Counted from the first letter of the stretch, positions 8,133-15,960 are shown. The stretch: 34,681 nt of DNA from Fundidesulfovibrio agrisoli (GCF_022808715.1 NZ_JAKZKX010000018.1:1-34681); one strand, 5' to 3'. Numbers and translations: made by a program. Notes: generated from the sequence alone by a model not told the origin.

Positions 8133-8217
8133 TCCAGCCGTGGCCTCCCCGAAGCCGAACTGGCTGATGTTCTTCAAATACAGCGGACAGTTCGGCTTCG
8201 GGGAGGTTGCGGCTGGA
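8133..8217. ncRNA. Long perfect stem-loop, candidate structured RNA
   Basis: Bases 8144-8162 and 8188-8206 are a perfect 19-bp inverted repeat. The helix continues outward through three positions that would be G-U wobbles in RNA (8141-8143 with 8207-8209) and then eight more Watson-Crick pairs, giving 30 consecutive pairs (8133-8162 with 8188-8217). The 25-base loop contains another 4-bp stem, GCTG with CAGC. No coding sequence covers it. It sits between two inverted copies of the hairpin repeat in a gene-free region (7898-8413), upstream of the permease gene. It could be an RNA, a leader structure or part of a fold-back element. Confidence 0.5.
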
Positions 8218-8231
8218 GCCTGGGAGACCGT

Positions 8232-8287
8232 GAAGCCTCCGGCGGCCAAAGGGAGTTCCTCCCTTTGGAATCCCATCCGGCTTCGCG
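8232..8287 (-). repeat. Dispersed hairpin repeat, copy C
   Basis: On the minus strand this copy reads GCGAAGCCGG, then the stem, then CCGCCGGAGGCTTC. The stem arms are 8246-8255 and 8259-8268, a perfect 10 bp, with loop GAA on the minus strand. It is inverted relative to copy B, 209 bases away, and the two flank the long stem-loop at 8133-8217. Confidence 0.75.
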
Positions 8288-8413
8288 TCGCGCCTGGAAA
8301 CGGTGTTGGTGCCAGTCTACGATTTGCATGACGAGATATGCCATGATTGTAATACGGAACGTTCTCTTCGTCTTTCCCGCTGCCTGCTGAGGCTCCCGGA
8401 GTAGCCCCCTCCC

Positions 8414-9385
8414 ATGTACGAATCCTTTCAGATTTTCGCCCAGATCTGCGTGGCCATCCTGTTGGAGGCCGCGCCGTTTCTGCTTCTGGGGGCGCTGGCC
8501 TCGGGCCTGTTCGAGGTGTTCGCCTCCAGGGACTGGATCGAGCGGCTCATGCCCCGCTCCCCCCTGGCGGGCGTTCTCGCGGGCACCGTGCTCGGGCTGA
8601 TGATGCCCTGCTGCGAGTGCGGCATCGTGCCCCTGGTGCGCCGCCTCATCGCCAAGGGCGTGCCCCCGGCCACGGCCATGACCTTCATGCTGGCCGGGCC
8701 GGTCATCAACCCGGTGGTGCTGGCCTCCACCTTCGTGGCCTTCCAGGGCGACCTGACCGTGGTGGCCCTGCGCTGCGCCCTTGTGGCGTTGATCGCGGCC
8801 GCCGTGGGCTTCAGCCTGCGCAACAAGTCTCCGGAGGAGATCCTGCTGCCCGCTGCCGCGTCCGGGGCCGCCTGCGGCTGCGGTGACGAACCCGCCCCCG
8901 CCGGGGCGCTGTTCGGCTCCCTGGCCGACGCCGCGCCGCTCTCCGCGCTCAAGGGGCCGAGCCTGCGCACCCGGCTGGACCACGCCCTGCGCCACGCCCA
9001 GGGCGACTTCCTGGACATGTTCCGCATCCTCATTCTCGGGGCCATGGTGGCGGCGGCCTTCAAGACCTTCGTCCCGGCGGGCTTCGTGAGCATGATGCAG
9101 GGCGACCTGATGCTCTCGGTTGTGGGCATGATGGGCCTTGCCGTGCTGCTCTCCCTGTGCTCCCAGGCCGACGCCTTCGTGGCCGCCTCCTTCTCGGGCT
9201 TCCCCCTGGCCGCCCGGCTGGCCTTCCTGGCCCTGGGGCCGGTGCTGGACGTCAAGCTCGTGCTCATGTGGCAGGGGGCTTTCCGCTACAAGGTCATCAA
9301 GCTGCTGGCGCTGGTGCCCATGGTCCTGGTCTTTTCCGCCTGCATGCTGCTGGGAGCGGCCTTGAAGCTCTGGGGGCCGCAATGA
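8414..9385 (+). CDS. Permease, YraQ/ArsP-type (DUF318)
   Basis: This predicted inner membrane permease has 323 residues and about eight hydrophobic segments in two halves separated by a hydrophilic region (about 140-200). The hallmark PCCECG (about 68-73) is followed by VPLVRRL and a helix ending AGPVINPVV, matching the family that includes YraQ and the organoarsenical exporter ArsP. The central loop carries a CGCG cysteine cluster. Cysteines suggest a thiophilic metal, metalloid or thiol-bound substrate, but the true substrate is unknown. The ATG start overlaps nothing upstream; GGAG lies 12 bases away. Its stop overlaps the next gene by 4 bases, the usual pairing for this family. Confidence 0.85.
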   Translation: MYESFQIFAQICVAILLEAAPFLLLGALASGLFEVFASRDWIERLMPRSPLAGVLAGTVLGLMMPCCECGIVPLVRRLIAKGVPPATAMTFMLAGPVINPVVLASTFVAFQGDLTVVALRCALVALIAAAVGFSLRNKSPEEILLPAAASGAACGCGDEPAPAGALFGSLADAAPLSALKGPSLRTRLDHALRHAQGDFLDMFRILILGAMVAAAFKTFVPAGFVSMMQGDLMLSVVGMMGLAVLLSLCSQADAFVAASFSGFPLAARLAFLALGPVLDVKLVLMWQGAFRYKVIKLLALVPMVLVFSACMLLGAALKLWGPQ

Positions 9386-10158
9386 CGCCGCGCAGACTGC
9401 CCGCGACAGCGGAATCCCTGTGCCTGCTGGGCCTGGCCGGATTCATGGCCTGGCTGCTGCTGGGGGGCGACTACTGGATGTATCTCAACCCGCGCTTCAA
9501 GGCCCTCACCTGGGCCGCCGCCGGAGCCCTGGCCCTGCTGGGCGGCTACGGGTTGTGGCGGCCCTCGCCCAGGGCCGCCTGGCTGCGCGCCGGGCTGTTC
9601 GCCTTCACCCTGGCCCTGTGCGTGGTCAGCGGACTGGCCGTGCATGAAGGAGCGGAGAAGATGGGCGCGGAGCCCCAGGCCATGCGGGAGGCCGAGGCGA
9701 CCCCGGAGCCCCGCGTGAAGAAGCGGGGCGTGGAGTACATCCGCATCAACCTGGGCGAGCTCTACGACATCGTGGGCAAGCCCCAGCCGGAGCTCATCGG
9801 CCTGGACTACGCCGTGCGCGGCTTCGTGCGCCGCACCCCGGAGCTGGACGCCGAGGGCGAGTTCGTTCTCTACCGCGTGGCCCTGTACTGCTGCTACGCG
9901 GACTCGACCGCCGTGGGCTTCCGGGTGCGCCCGCCCAAGGGTGGAAAGCTTCCGGAGAACGGGGCCTGGGTGGTGGCCTACGGCAAGCTCGACCGCCTGG
10001 ACCGCCCAAAGCCCGAGGCCGAGGAATCCCTCGGAGGCTCGGCCTTCTCCTCCGTGAACGAAGACTACAGGATCGCGGCTTCGCTCATCGAGGCGGAAAA
10101 GGCGCCCGGCATGGGCATGATGTACGAGTGGCGCCCACAGGAGCCCTACGCCTACTAG
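9382..10158 (+). CDS. TIGR03943-type permease partner protein
   Basis: This is the membrane-anchored partner of the upstream permease. The first 85 residues hold about three hydrophobic segments (16-30, 45-60, 72-88). The remaining 170 residues are a soluble domain with INLGELYDIVG, LDYAVRGFVRR and a VALYCCYADSTAVGFRV stretch with adjacent cysteines. The length (258) and layout match TIGR03943/YcgQ-type proteins, which are nearly always encoded beside a YraQ-type permease. The ATG overlaps the permease stop as ATGA, so the two are probably translated together and form one transport complex. The role and substrate are unknown. A strong terminator follows at 10261-10289. Confidence 0.8.
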   Translation: MTPRRLPATAESLCLLGLAGFMAWLLLGGDYWMYLNPRFKALTWAAAGALALLGGYGLWRPSPRAAWLRAGLFAFTLALCVVSGLAVHEGAEKMGAEPQAMREAEATPEPRVKKRGVEYIRINLGELYDIVGKPQPELIGLDYAVRGFVRRTPELDAEGEFVLYRVALYCCYADSTAVGFRVRPPKGGKLPENGAWVVAYGKLDRLDRPKPEAEESLGGSAFSSVNEDYRIAASLIEAEKAPGMGMMYEWRPQEPYAY

Positions 10159-10168
10159 CCGTCTGAAT

Positions 10169-10227
10169 GGGTTTCCCCCGGACCAAGGCGGAGGGATCCG
10201 CCGCCGCGGGAATCGAAACCCTCCGCC
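10169..10227 (+). repeat. Overlapping alternative stems after the permease operon
   Basis: Two inverted repeats compete for the same 3' bases. GGGTTTC (10169-10175) can pair with GAAACCC (10215-10221), and GGCGGAGGG (10187-10195) with CCCTCCGCC (10219-10227). The layout resembles mutually exclusive RNA folds, but it is in a 3' untranslated position, just before the terminator, so its purpose is unclear. The following GTGGCCGCCGGAAG is similar to the tail of the dispersed hairpin repeat, so this may be a decayed copy. Confidence 0.4.
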
Positions 10228-10260
10228 CGGCGTGGCCGCCGGAAGTATTGAAACGAACGA

Positions 10261-10289
10261 GCCCCGCGCACTGCCGTGCGCGGGGCTTT
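10261..10289 (+). terminator. Rho-independent terminator
   Basis: GCCCCGCGCAC (10261-10271) pairs with GTGCGCGGGGC (10276-10286), an 11-bp perfect stem with a TGCC loop, then TTTCCATTT. It ends the permease transcript and lies between convergent genes, so it may also shield the minus-strand gene. Confidence 0.8.
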
Positions 10290-10313
10290 CCATTTGATTG
10301 CGCCAGGGCGGGT

Positions 10314-11237
10314 TCAGGCTTTCGGGGCCGCGTCCAAAGCGTCGAGCAGGGTTTCGATCTTGCCGCGCGCCTTGAGCGCCTCCAGCCAGTGCGGGGGCAG
10401 GGCATCCAGCCCGCGCCAGGCCCCCAGGACCATCCCGATGAGCATGTTGCGCGCGGCAGAGTCGCCCCCGGCCATGGTGGAATCCACCAGGGCCTCGGCC
10501 GGGGCATCCTGATGGCGCAGGATCACCTGCACGGTGGACTGGAAGGCCCCGTCCACATGGCAGCTCTGCCCGAACCTGTTGATTGCCGTGAGGCAGTCCG
10601 TGCCCTGCTGGGCCTGGGCGTCGGCGAACCACTGGTGCAACGGGGAGCCGGGCAGCCTGCCCGCCAGCGCCCGGGCCATGGCCTCGCGGGGGGGCGTACC
10701 GCCCAGAACGGCCGCCGTGGTGCGGGCGAAGAACTCGGCCGAATCGCCCACCTTGCCGTTGTTGTGCGTCAGGGTGGTCTGGCGGCGGCAGGCGGCCACC
10801 AGGGCCTCCTCGTCGCCATGCAGCAGATAGACCAGCGGGGCGATGCGCGAGGCCCCGGCCAGGTCGTCGGAGATGGAGCCCGCGTCGCCGTATTCCCAGC
10901 CCGCGACCAGCTGGTTCAAGGTGTTGCGGGTGGCGCGGTCCACGTAGCTTGGCGCGCCTCCCTCGAAGTGAGCCCGCCAGGCGCGGGAGAAATCCTCGGC
11001 GTCGAAGCCCTTGGCCCGCGCCAGGGATTCGAGCAGCACCATGGTCTGGTCGCCGTAGTGGGTGAAGTCGCCGGCCTGCTTGCCCGGATGGTAGGAGTCG
11101 GGCCCGGGGGCCTTGAGCCTGTCGATGCGGCCGTGCACCTCGGCCAGGAGTTGCTGGTCGTATATCCAGTGGACGCCCAGGGCCAGGCTGTCCCCGAGGA
11201 AGCTCGTCAACACCATTGCGCGCGCCGCGTCTGCCAT
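10314..11237 (-). CDS. ADP-ribosylglycohydrolase-family protein, altered metal site
   Basis: The 307-residue protein has the all-helical DraG/ARH fold signatures: GDSLALGVHWIYD (15-27), the N-terminal metal motif region around HYGDQT (60-65) and the C-terminal GGDSAARN (257-264). Classical enzymes, which remove ADP-ribose from proteins using two Mg2+ ions, have DDT in the first motif and GGDTDT in the second. Here the first reads GDQT and the second GDSA, so several acidic ligands are absent. It may be a subfamily with another substrate, or inactive. A GGAGGT site precedes the ATG. It lies downstream of hcp but behind a strong terminator, so it is probably separately transcribed. Confidence 0.82.
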   Translation of the reverse strand: MADAARAMVLTSFLGDSLALGVHWIYDQQLLAEVHGRIDRLKAPGPDSYHPGKQAGDFTHYGDQTMVLLESLARAKGFDAEDFSRAWRAHFEGGAPSYVDRATRNTLNQLVAGWEYGDAGSISDDLAGASRIAPLVYLLHGDEEALVAACRRQTTLTHNNGKVGDSAEFFARTTAAVLGGTPPREAMARALAGRLPGSPLHQWFADAQAQQGTDCLTAINRFGQSCHVDGAFQSTVQVILRHQDAPAEALVDSTMAGGDSAARNMLIGMVLGAWRGLDALPPHWLEALKARGKIETLLDALDAAPKA

Positions 11238-11318
11238 TCCTGACCTCCAAGGTTGCGATTGCGCTCATTGTTACGCCCGCATCCGGGCCGGGGCAAGTGT
11301 ATAGGGACGAAAACAGTC

Positions 11319-11349
11319 GGGGCGCGCGGCTTATGCGGCCGCGCGCCCC
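11319..11349 (-). terminator. Terminator downstream of hcp
   Basis: GGGGCGCGCGGC (11319-11330) pairs with GCCGCGCGCCCC (11338-11349), a perfect 12-bp stem with a 7-base loop. On the minus strand it is followed within a few bases by TTTT. It starts 37 bases after the hcp stop codon. Confidence 0.7.
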
Positions 11350-11386
11350 TTGTGGTGGAGGAAGGCGAGGAGAAAGCGGTTGCGTG

Positions 11387-13021
11387 TTAGCCCAGGATGG
11401 CCTTGATGTCCTCATCCGGGGTGGTGATGGGCATGATGTTCAGCTTGTCCACCAGAACCTTCAGCACGTTGGGGGTGACGAAGGCGGGCAGGGAGGGTCC
11501 GAGGCGGATGTCCTTGATACCCAGGGCCACCAGGGTGAGCAGGATGGCCACGGCCTTCTGCTCGTACCAGGACAGGACCATGGAGAGCGGCAGGTCGTTG
11601 ACGCCGCAGTTGAAGGCTCCGGCCAGGGCGATGGCTACCTGGATGGCGGAGTAGGCGTCGTTGCACTGGCCCATGTCCAGCAGGCGGGGGATGCCGCCGA
11701 TGTCGCCCAGGTCCTTGTCGAAGAAGCGGAACTTGCCGCAGGCCAGGGTCAGGACCACGGTGTCCTTGGGCAGCTTCTCCACGAACTCGGTGTAGTAGTT
11801 GCGGCCGGGCTTGGCGCCGTCGCAGCCGGCCACCAGGAAGAAGCGGCGGATGGCGCCGGACTTCACCGCGTCGATGACCTTGTCCGCCACGCCCAGGACG
11901 GCGTTGCGGGCGAAGCCGGTGAGCACCTGCTTGCCGGGCACGTCGGCGGCGAAGCCGGGCAGCTTCAGGGCGTGCTCGATCACGGCGGAGAAGTCGTAGC
12001 CGTCGACGTGCTTCACGCCGGGGAAGCCCACCAGGCCGTGGGTGAAGACGTTGTCCTTGTAGGACTCGGAGGGCTTCATCAGGCAGTTGGTGGTGAAGAG
12101 GATCGCGCCGGGGAACTGGGCGAACTCCTTCTGCTGGTTCTGCCAGGCCGTGCCGAAGTGCCCGTAGAGGTGGGGATACTTCTGCTTGAGCTTGGGGTAG
12201 CCGTGGGCGGGCAGCATCTCGCCGTGGGTGTACACGTTGATGCTCTTGCCCTCGGTCTGCTTGAGCAGCTCTTCCAGATCCTTCAGGTCGTGGCCGGTAA
12301 TCAGGATGGCCTTGCCAGCCTTCTGGCCCAGGGGCACGGCGGTGGGCGTGGGGTGGCCGTAGGCTTCGGTGTTGGCCTTGTCCAGGGCTTCCATGGCCAG
12401 CAGGTTCACCTGGCCGGCCTTGATGGCGCTGTTGAACCAATAGTCCATGCCCAGGCCGGGCTTGGTGGCGGCGGCCATGGCCTCGTGGATGTAGTCGTAG
12501 ATTTCCTTGTTCTCGACACCCAGGATGCGGGCGTGGTCGGCGTAGGCGGCCAGGCCCTTGAGCCCGAAGAGCACCATGTGCTGCAGCGACACGATGTCGG
12601 GGTCGGTGTCGGGGTTGTCCTTCATGCCGCCCTTGCCGGTGGCGGCCTCGGCGACCAGGGCCTCCATGCCGGCCGGGGCGGTGAAGCTCACGGAGGCGTG
12701 CGCGGGGATGGCGCCGCCGGCGGCCTTGACCTTGGCTTTGAGGGCCTCGCGCAGCGAGACGGTCTGGTTGATCCAGGCCTGGAAGCGGGCGGGGTCGAAG
12801 TCCACGTTGGTCAGGGTGGCGAAGAGCATGGCGGGCACGTGGCGGTCGACCTCGACGTCGACCACGCCGACCTTGCGGCCTTCCTCGGCCACGAGGCTCA
12901 GGCCGCGCAGGGCGTAGACCAGCAGGTCCTGCAGGTTGGAGGTGGTGTCGTCCTTGCTGCACACGCCGATCTTGTCGCAGCCCTTGCCGTGCATCGTCTG
13001 CTCACACTGGTAACAGAACAT
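11387..13021 (-). CDS. hcp: Hydroxylamine reductase / hybrid cluster protein, class I
   Basis: This cytoplasmic iron-sulfur protein reduces hydroxylamine to ammonia in vitro. In anaerobes it is tied to nitric oxide and nitrosative stress, with NO reductase activity shown for some homologues. The 544 residues start with the cubane-cluster cysteines C3, C6, C15 and C21 (spacing 2, 8, 5), the class I pattern of strict anaerobes; class II enterobacterial proteins have wider spacing. Further conserved stretches include ILITGHDLKDLEELL, FTTNCLMKP, CDGAKPGRNYY and MGQCNDAYSA, which carry hybrid-cluster ligands. The start at 13021 has GGGAGGA 5 bases upstream. Upstream lies a CRP/FNR-type palindrome, likely HcpR-controlled. 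Confidence 0.96.
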   Translation of the reverse strand: MFCYQCEQTMHGKGCDKIGVCSKDDTTSNLQDLLVYALRGLSLVAEEGRKVGVVDVEVDRHVPAMLFATLTNVDFDPARFQAWINQTVSLREALKAKVKAAGGAIPAHASVSFTAPAGMEALVAEAATGKGGMKDNPDTDPDIVSLQHMVLFGLKGLAAYADHARILGVENKEIYDYIHEAMAAATKPGLGMDYWFNSAIKAGQVNLLAMEALDKANTEAYGHPTPTAVPLGQKAGKAILITGHDLKDLEELLKQTEGKSINVYTHGEMLPAHGYPKLKQKYPHLYGHFGTAWQNQQKEFAQFPGAILFTTNCLMKPSESYKDNVFTHGLVGFPGVKHVDGYDFSAVIEHALKLPGFAADVPGKQVLTGFARNAVLGVADKVIDAVKSGAIRRFFLVAGCDGAKPGRNYYTEFVEKLPKDTVVLTLACGKFRFFDKDLGDIGGIPRLLDMGQCNDAYSAIQVAIALAGAFNCGVNDLPLSMVLSWYEQKAVAILLTLVALGIKDIRLGPSLPAFVTPNVLKVLVDKLNIMPITTPDEDIKAILG

Positions 13022-13069
13022 ATTGATCCTCCCTTGGGGTTGGTTGGCGATTGCCGTCGTCTGGAGCGG

Positions 13070-13112
13070 TATATAGGCCCACCGCCCTAAGCCGGATGTG
13101 ACCTGTGTCACA
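13070..13112 (-). promoter_or_regulatory. hcp promoter with candidate HcpR site
   Basis: TGTGAC (13097-13102) and GTCACA (13107-13112) form a perfect CRP/FNR-type palindrome with a 4-base centre. On the minus strand a TATATA -10 element occupies 13075-13070, predicting transcription from about 13063. The palindrome centre is then at -41.5, the classic position for activation by a CRP/FNR protein. HcpR of Desulfovibrio species is a known CRP/FNR-family regulator of hcp. That this site is bound by HcpR is inference. Confidence 0.75.
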
Positions 13113-13223
13113 CGGCGACAAAAAAGATGATTTTTATCCTCCTTTCTGCCTCCCCCGCCCGATCCGGCGTGCTTGACGCTGCCCGCGCCCCAGGGCATTG
13201 GATAGGGGGAAACCGGAGAACTT

Positions 13224-14525
13224 ATGCGACTCTACCACGCCATTCTGGTCTTGTCTCTGCTCATTGTGGGCATCAACGCCAGTTTTCAGGCTGTCTGGCT
13301 GAGCCAGTTCTCCAAGGTGCGGGACAGCGTGGAGGAATTCAGCAGCAGCTGGCTCCCGGCCGTGCGCCTGGCCAGCGCCCTGGCCCGCCTCGCGGGGGAA
13401 TACCGGCGCATGGAGATGGACTACCTGCTCACCGAGGACCACCGCGAGCTGGCCGTGCTGACCAGGCGGATGACCCGCGTGACCGCCGCCATCGAGAACG
13501 CGGAGATGCGCCTGGCGGGCCTGATGGCCACCCGCTCCGAGCGCGATGCCCTGACCACCTACCTGGAATCGCGCAGCCGCTTCCAGGAGGAGCACCGCGA
13601 CATCCTCAACGAAACCCTGGCCGGGCACCCCGAGGTGGCCCGCAACATCTCGGCCAAAGGGTCGGCCCAGCACTTCGCGGCCATGATGGCCTCCCTGGAG
13701 ACCATCGAGCGCCTCAACCAGGAGTCCGGCGAGCAGGCCGTCTCCAACGCGGGCCGGCTCTACAGGCGCATGGCCACCACCATGCTGGCCGTGGGCCTGG
13801 GCAGCATCGCCCTGGCCGTGGCCGCGGCCGTGCTGGCCGCCAGGCGCATCAGCCACCCCATTGCCGAGCTGGCGAACTGCATGGCCACCATGCCGGAGGA
13901 GGGCCTCCCCGGATGCCCCATCAAACAGCCCGGCCGGGCCGTGCAGGAGGTCAGCCTGCTCTACCGCGCCTTCCAGAACCTCACCGGGCAGTTGGCCCTT
14001 TCCATGAAGCGCCTGGAGGAGCTCGCCGTCACGGACCAGCTCACCGGGGCGGCCAACCGGCACCGGCTCATGGCCGAAGGAATCCGGGCGATGGACCTCT
14101 GCCAGCGCGCGGGCAGCCCATGCTCCGCCCTGATGATCGACATCGACCACTTCAAGCGCGTCAACGACACGCACGGCCACGCCGCCGGGGACGCAGTGCT
14201 GCGCCACATCTCAAGGGAACTGGTCCGCCACCTGCGCGCCTCGGACCTGCTGGCCCGCTACGGCGGGGAGGAATTCGTGATACTGGCCCCCAACTCCGGC
14301 CCGGAGGAGGCGGCCCAACTGGCCGAGCGGCTGCGCCGGGCCGTGGAGGTCCACCCCGCCCTGGCCGCCGGGGCGACCATCCCCGTCACCGTGAGCATCG
14401 GCGTGGCGGGCGGCCAACTGGCTCCAAAGGATTTCGAGTCCCTGCTCCACGACGCGGACACGGCCCTGTACGAGGCCAAGCGCTCCGGCAGGAACAGGGT
14501 GGCCACCGCCGGTGAACCCGCCTAG
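13224..14525 (+). CDS. Membrane-bound diguanylate cyclase (sensor-HAMP-GGDEF)
   Basis: It makes cyclic di-GMP from two GTP in response to a periplasmic signal. The 433 residues show a first membrane segment (about 6-25), a helical periplasmic domain (about 26-185, four-helix-bundle type), a second membrane segment (about 187-206), a HAMP-like linker and a GGDEF domain (about 265-430). The active-site motif is GGEEF at 347-351, and an inhibitory-site RxxD (338-341) lies five residues before it, so product feedback is expected. The ribosome site is CGGAGA. The gene is divergent from hcp and shares its upstream region, so the CRP-type site could also affect it. It overlaps the porin gene by 14 bases. 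Confidence 0.9.
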   Translation: MRLYHAILVLSLLIVGINASFQAVWLSQFSKVRDSVEEFSSSWLPAVRLASALARLAGEYRRMEMDYLLTEDHRELAVLTRRMTRVTAAIENAEMRLAGLMATRSERDALTTYLESRSRFQEEHRDILNETLAGHPEVARNISAKGSAQHFAAMMASLETIERLNQESGEQAVSNAGRLYRRMATTMLAVGLGSIALAVAAAVLAARRISHPIAELANCMATMPEEGLPGCPIKQPGRAVQEVSLLYRAFQNLTGQLALSMKRLEELAVTDQLTGAANRHRLMAEGIRAMDLCQRAGSPCSALMIDIDHFKRVNDTHGHAAGDAVLRHISRELVRHLRASDLLARYGGEEFVILAPNSGPEEAAQLAERLRRAVEVHPALAAGATIPVTVSIGVAGGQLAPKDFESLLHDADTALYEAKRSGRNRVATAGEPA

Positions 14526-15960
14526 CCGCTTCTTCCTCATCTTGGTAGCCCTGCTGGCCTGGCTGGCCGCCGCGGCCCCGGCCCGGGCCGTGGAGGTGCG
14601 CATGGGCGGCGAGCACTACGTCTATGCGGCCAGCTTCGTGAACCGAAACTTCACCGGCTGGAGCGCGGACGGCTCCCAGACCGAGGACGCCTTCACCCTC
14701 TGGCAGCGCACGCGCCTGCGCCTGGACCTCACCTCCGGCGAGAACCTTGGATTCAGCCTCTGGGCCCAGGTGCAGAACACCCCCTGGGGCAATTCCACCC
14801 TCACCGTGGACAACCCGGCCGTGGCCGTACAGATCTTCAAGGCCTACCTTCTCTTCAAGGTTCCCGGCACCGGGATCGAGGCGGCGGCGGGCAAGCTGAC
14901 CGTGACCCTGCCCCAGTCCGAGGCCTTCAGCGGAAGCATCGTCCTGGATTCGGAGCTGGGCGCGCTCACCGCCAAGGCCCCCCTGGGCGAGAGCGCTTCC
15001 ATCACCCTCGGCTACGGGCGTCCGCTGGGCTACGTCAACGCCCTGGAGAACGTGGCGGCCAACCCCCGCGACGTTTTGGACCTGTTCTTCGCCGCCCTGC
15101 CCGTGACGGGCGAGGCCATCTCGGCCACGCCCTGGCTCATGGCCGGGCTCTTCGCCAACAACGGGGCCAACACCCCCTATCAGGGCGCGGGCGGCCCGCC
15201 GGACCTGGGCTACATCCGGCAGGACATGCTCTCCATCGGCTATTTCGAGCGGACGCCCGGTTTCCGCCAGTCCTGCGCGCCCTACTTCTGGGCCGGGTCG
15301 AGCTTCAAGCTGGGGCTTGAGAGGGTGAGCCTGTACGCCGACGCGGCGGCCGGCCTGGGCGGGGCCTGGGACGCGCCCAAGAATCGGCGGCGGGGCGTCT
15401 TCATGGATGCGGCCGCGTCCTACGACGCCCTGGGCTTCATGGCCCCGCGCCTGTTCGGCTGGTGGTCCAGCGGGGAGGACGCGGACGTGCGGGGCGGCTC
15501 CGAGCGCATGCCCGCCCTGGTGCGCACCTGGAACGCCGGGGCCTCCTACCTGTTCTCCACCGGCCAGGTGTTCGACAACACGACGAGCACCAACGCCTGC
15601 CCCGTCGGGGCCTGGGGCCTGGGCGCGAGCCTGGACGCCGTGAGCATCATCCCGGAGCTGACTTCGCGGCTCACCGCCGTGTACGCGCGCGGCGCGAACG
15701 ACCCCAAAGCCCTGCGCCGCGCCGTGGAGCTCACCGGGGAGAACGGCATGGCCCAGATGGGCAGGCACCTGAGCGTGAACGAGCACCTGATCGGCGTGAA
15801 CTTCGACCACACCTGGGCGGTGTGCGACGGTCTCAAGATCGTGGTGGAGACGGGCTGGGCCCACGCGGGCGGGCTGCAGCGAAGCATCTGGGGCCGCCGC
15901 TTCACGGACGCCGCGCGCGATTCCTGGAAGGCGGCCTGGGGGCTGCTGTACACGTTCTGA
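14512..15960 (+). CDS. Outer membrane homotrimeric porin-like protein
   Basis: This is a beta-barrel channel for small solutes in the outer membrane. The 482-residue precursor begins with a signal peptide (hydrophobic LILVALLAWLAAA, then APARA cleaved near residue 26) and continues with alternating beta-strand patterns such as TLWQRTRLRLDLTSG and GFSLWAQVQN. It ends in a terminal aromatic residue (LLYTF), the classic signal for insertion by the BAM complex. The sequence style matches the porins abundant in Desulfovibrio. The GTG start lies inside the 3' end of the cyclase gene (14-base overlap); no better start keeps the signal peptide. A functional link to the cyclase is uncertain. Confidence 0.85.
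   Translation: MNPPSRFFLILVALLAWLAAAAPARAVEVRMGGEHYVYAASFVNRNFTGWSADGSQTEDAFTLWQRTRLRLDLTSGENLGFSLWAQVQNTPWGNSTLTVDNPAVAVQIFKAYLLFKVPGTGIEAAAGKLTVTLPQSEAFSGSIVLDSELGALTAKAPLGESASITLGYGRPLGYVNALENVAANPRDVLDLFFAALPVTGEAISATPWLMAGLFANNGANTPYQGAGGPPDLGYIRQDMLSIGYFERTPGFRQSCAPYFWAGSSFKLGLERVSLYADAAAGLGGAWDAPKNRRRGVFMDAAASYDALGFMAPRLFGWWSSGEDADVRGGSERMPALVRTWNAGASYLFSTGQVFDNTTSTNACPVGAWGLGASLDAVSIIPELTSRLTAVYARGANDPKALRRAVELTGENGMAQMGRHLSVNEHLIGVNFDHTWAVCDGLKIVVETGWAHAGGLQRSIWGRRFTDAARDSWKAAWGLLYTF

Noticed and set aside
8091-8390. Open frames through the repeat and stem-loop region
   Set aside because: They run through the inverted repeats, have no ribosome site and encode no recognisable domain.
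11216-13090. 624-residue open frame on the plus strand opposite hcp
   Set aside because: It is antisense to a certain gene, low in complexity (Val/Gly/His/Gln) and has no start signal. High GC keeps the frame open.
13021-13198. 59-residue N-terminal extension of hcp
   Set aside because: The cysteine motif must be at the N-terminus, and the promoter and CRP-type site lie in the extension.
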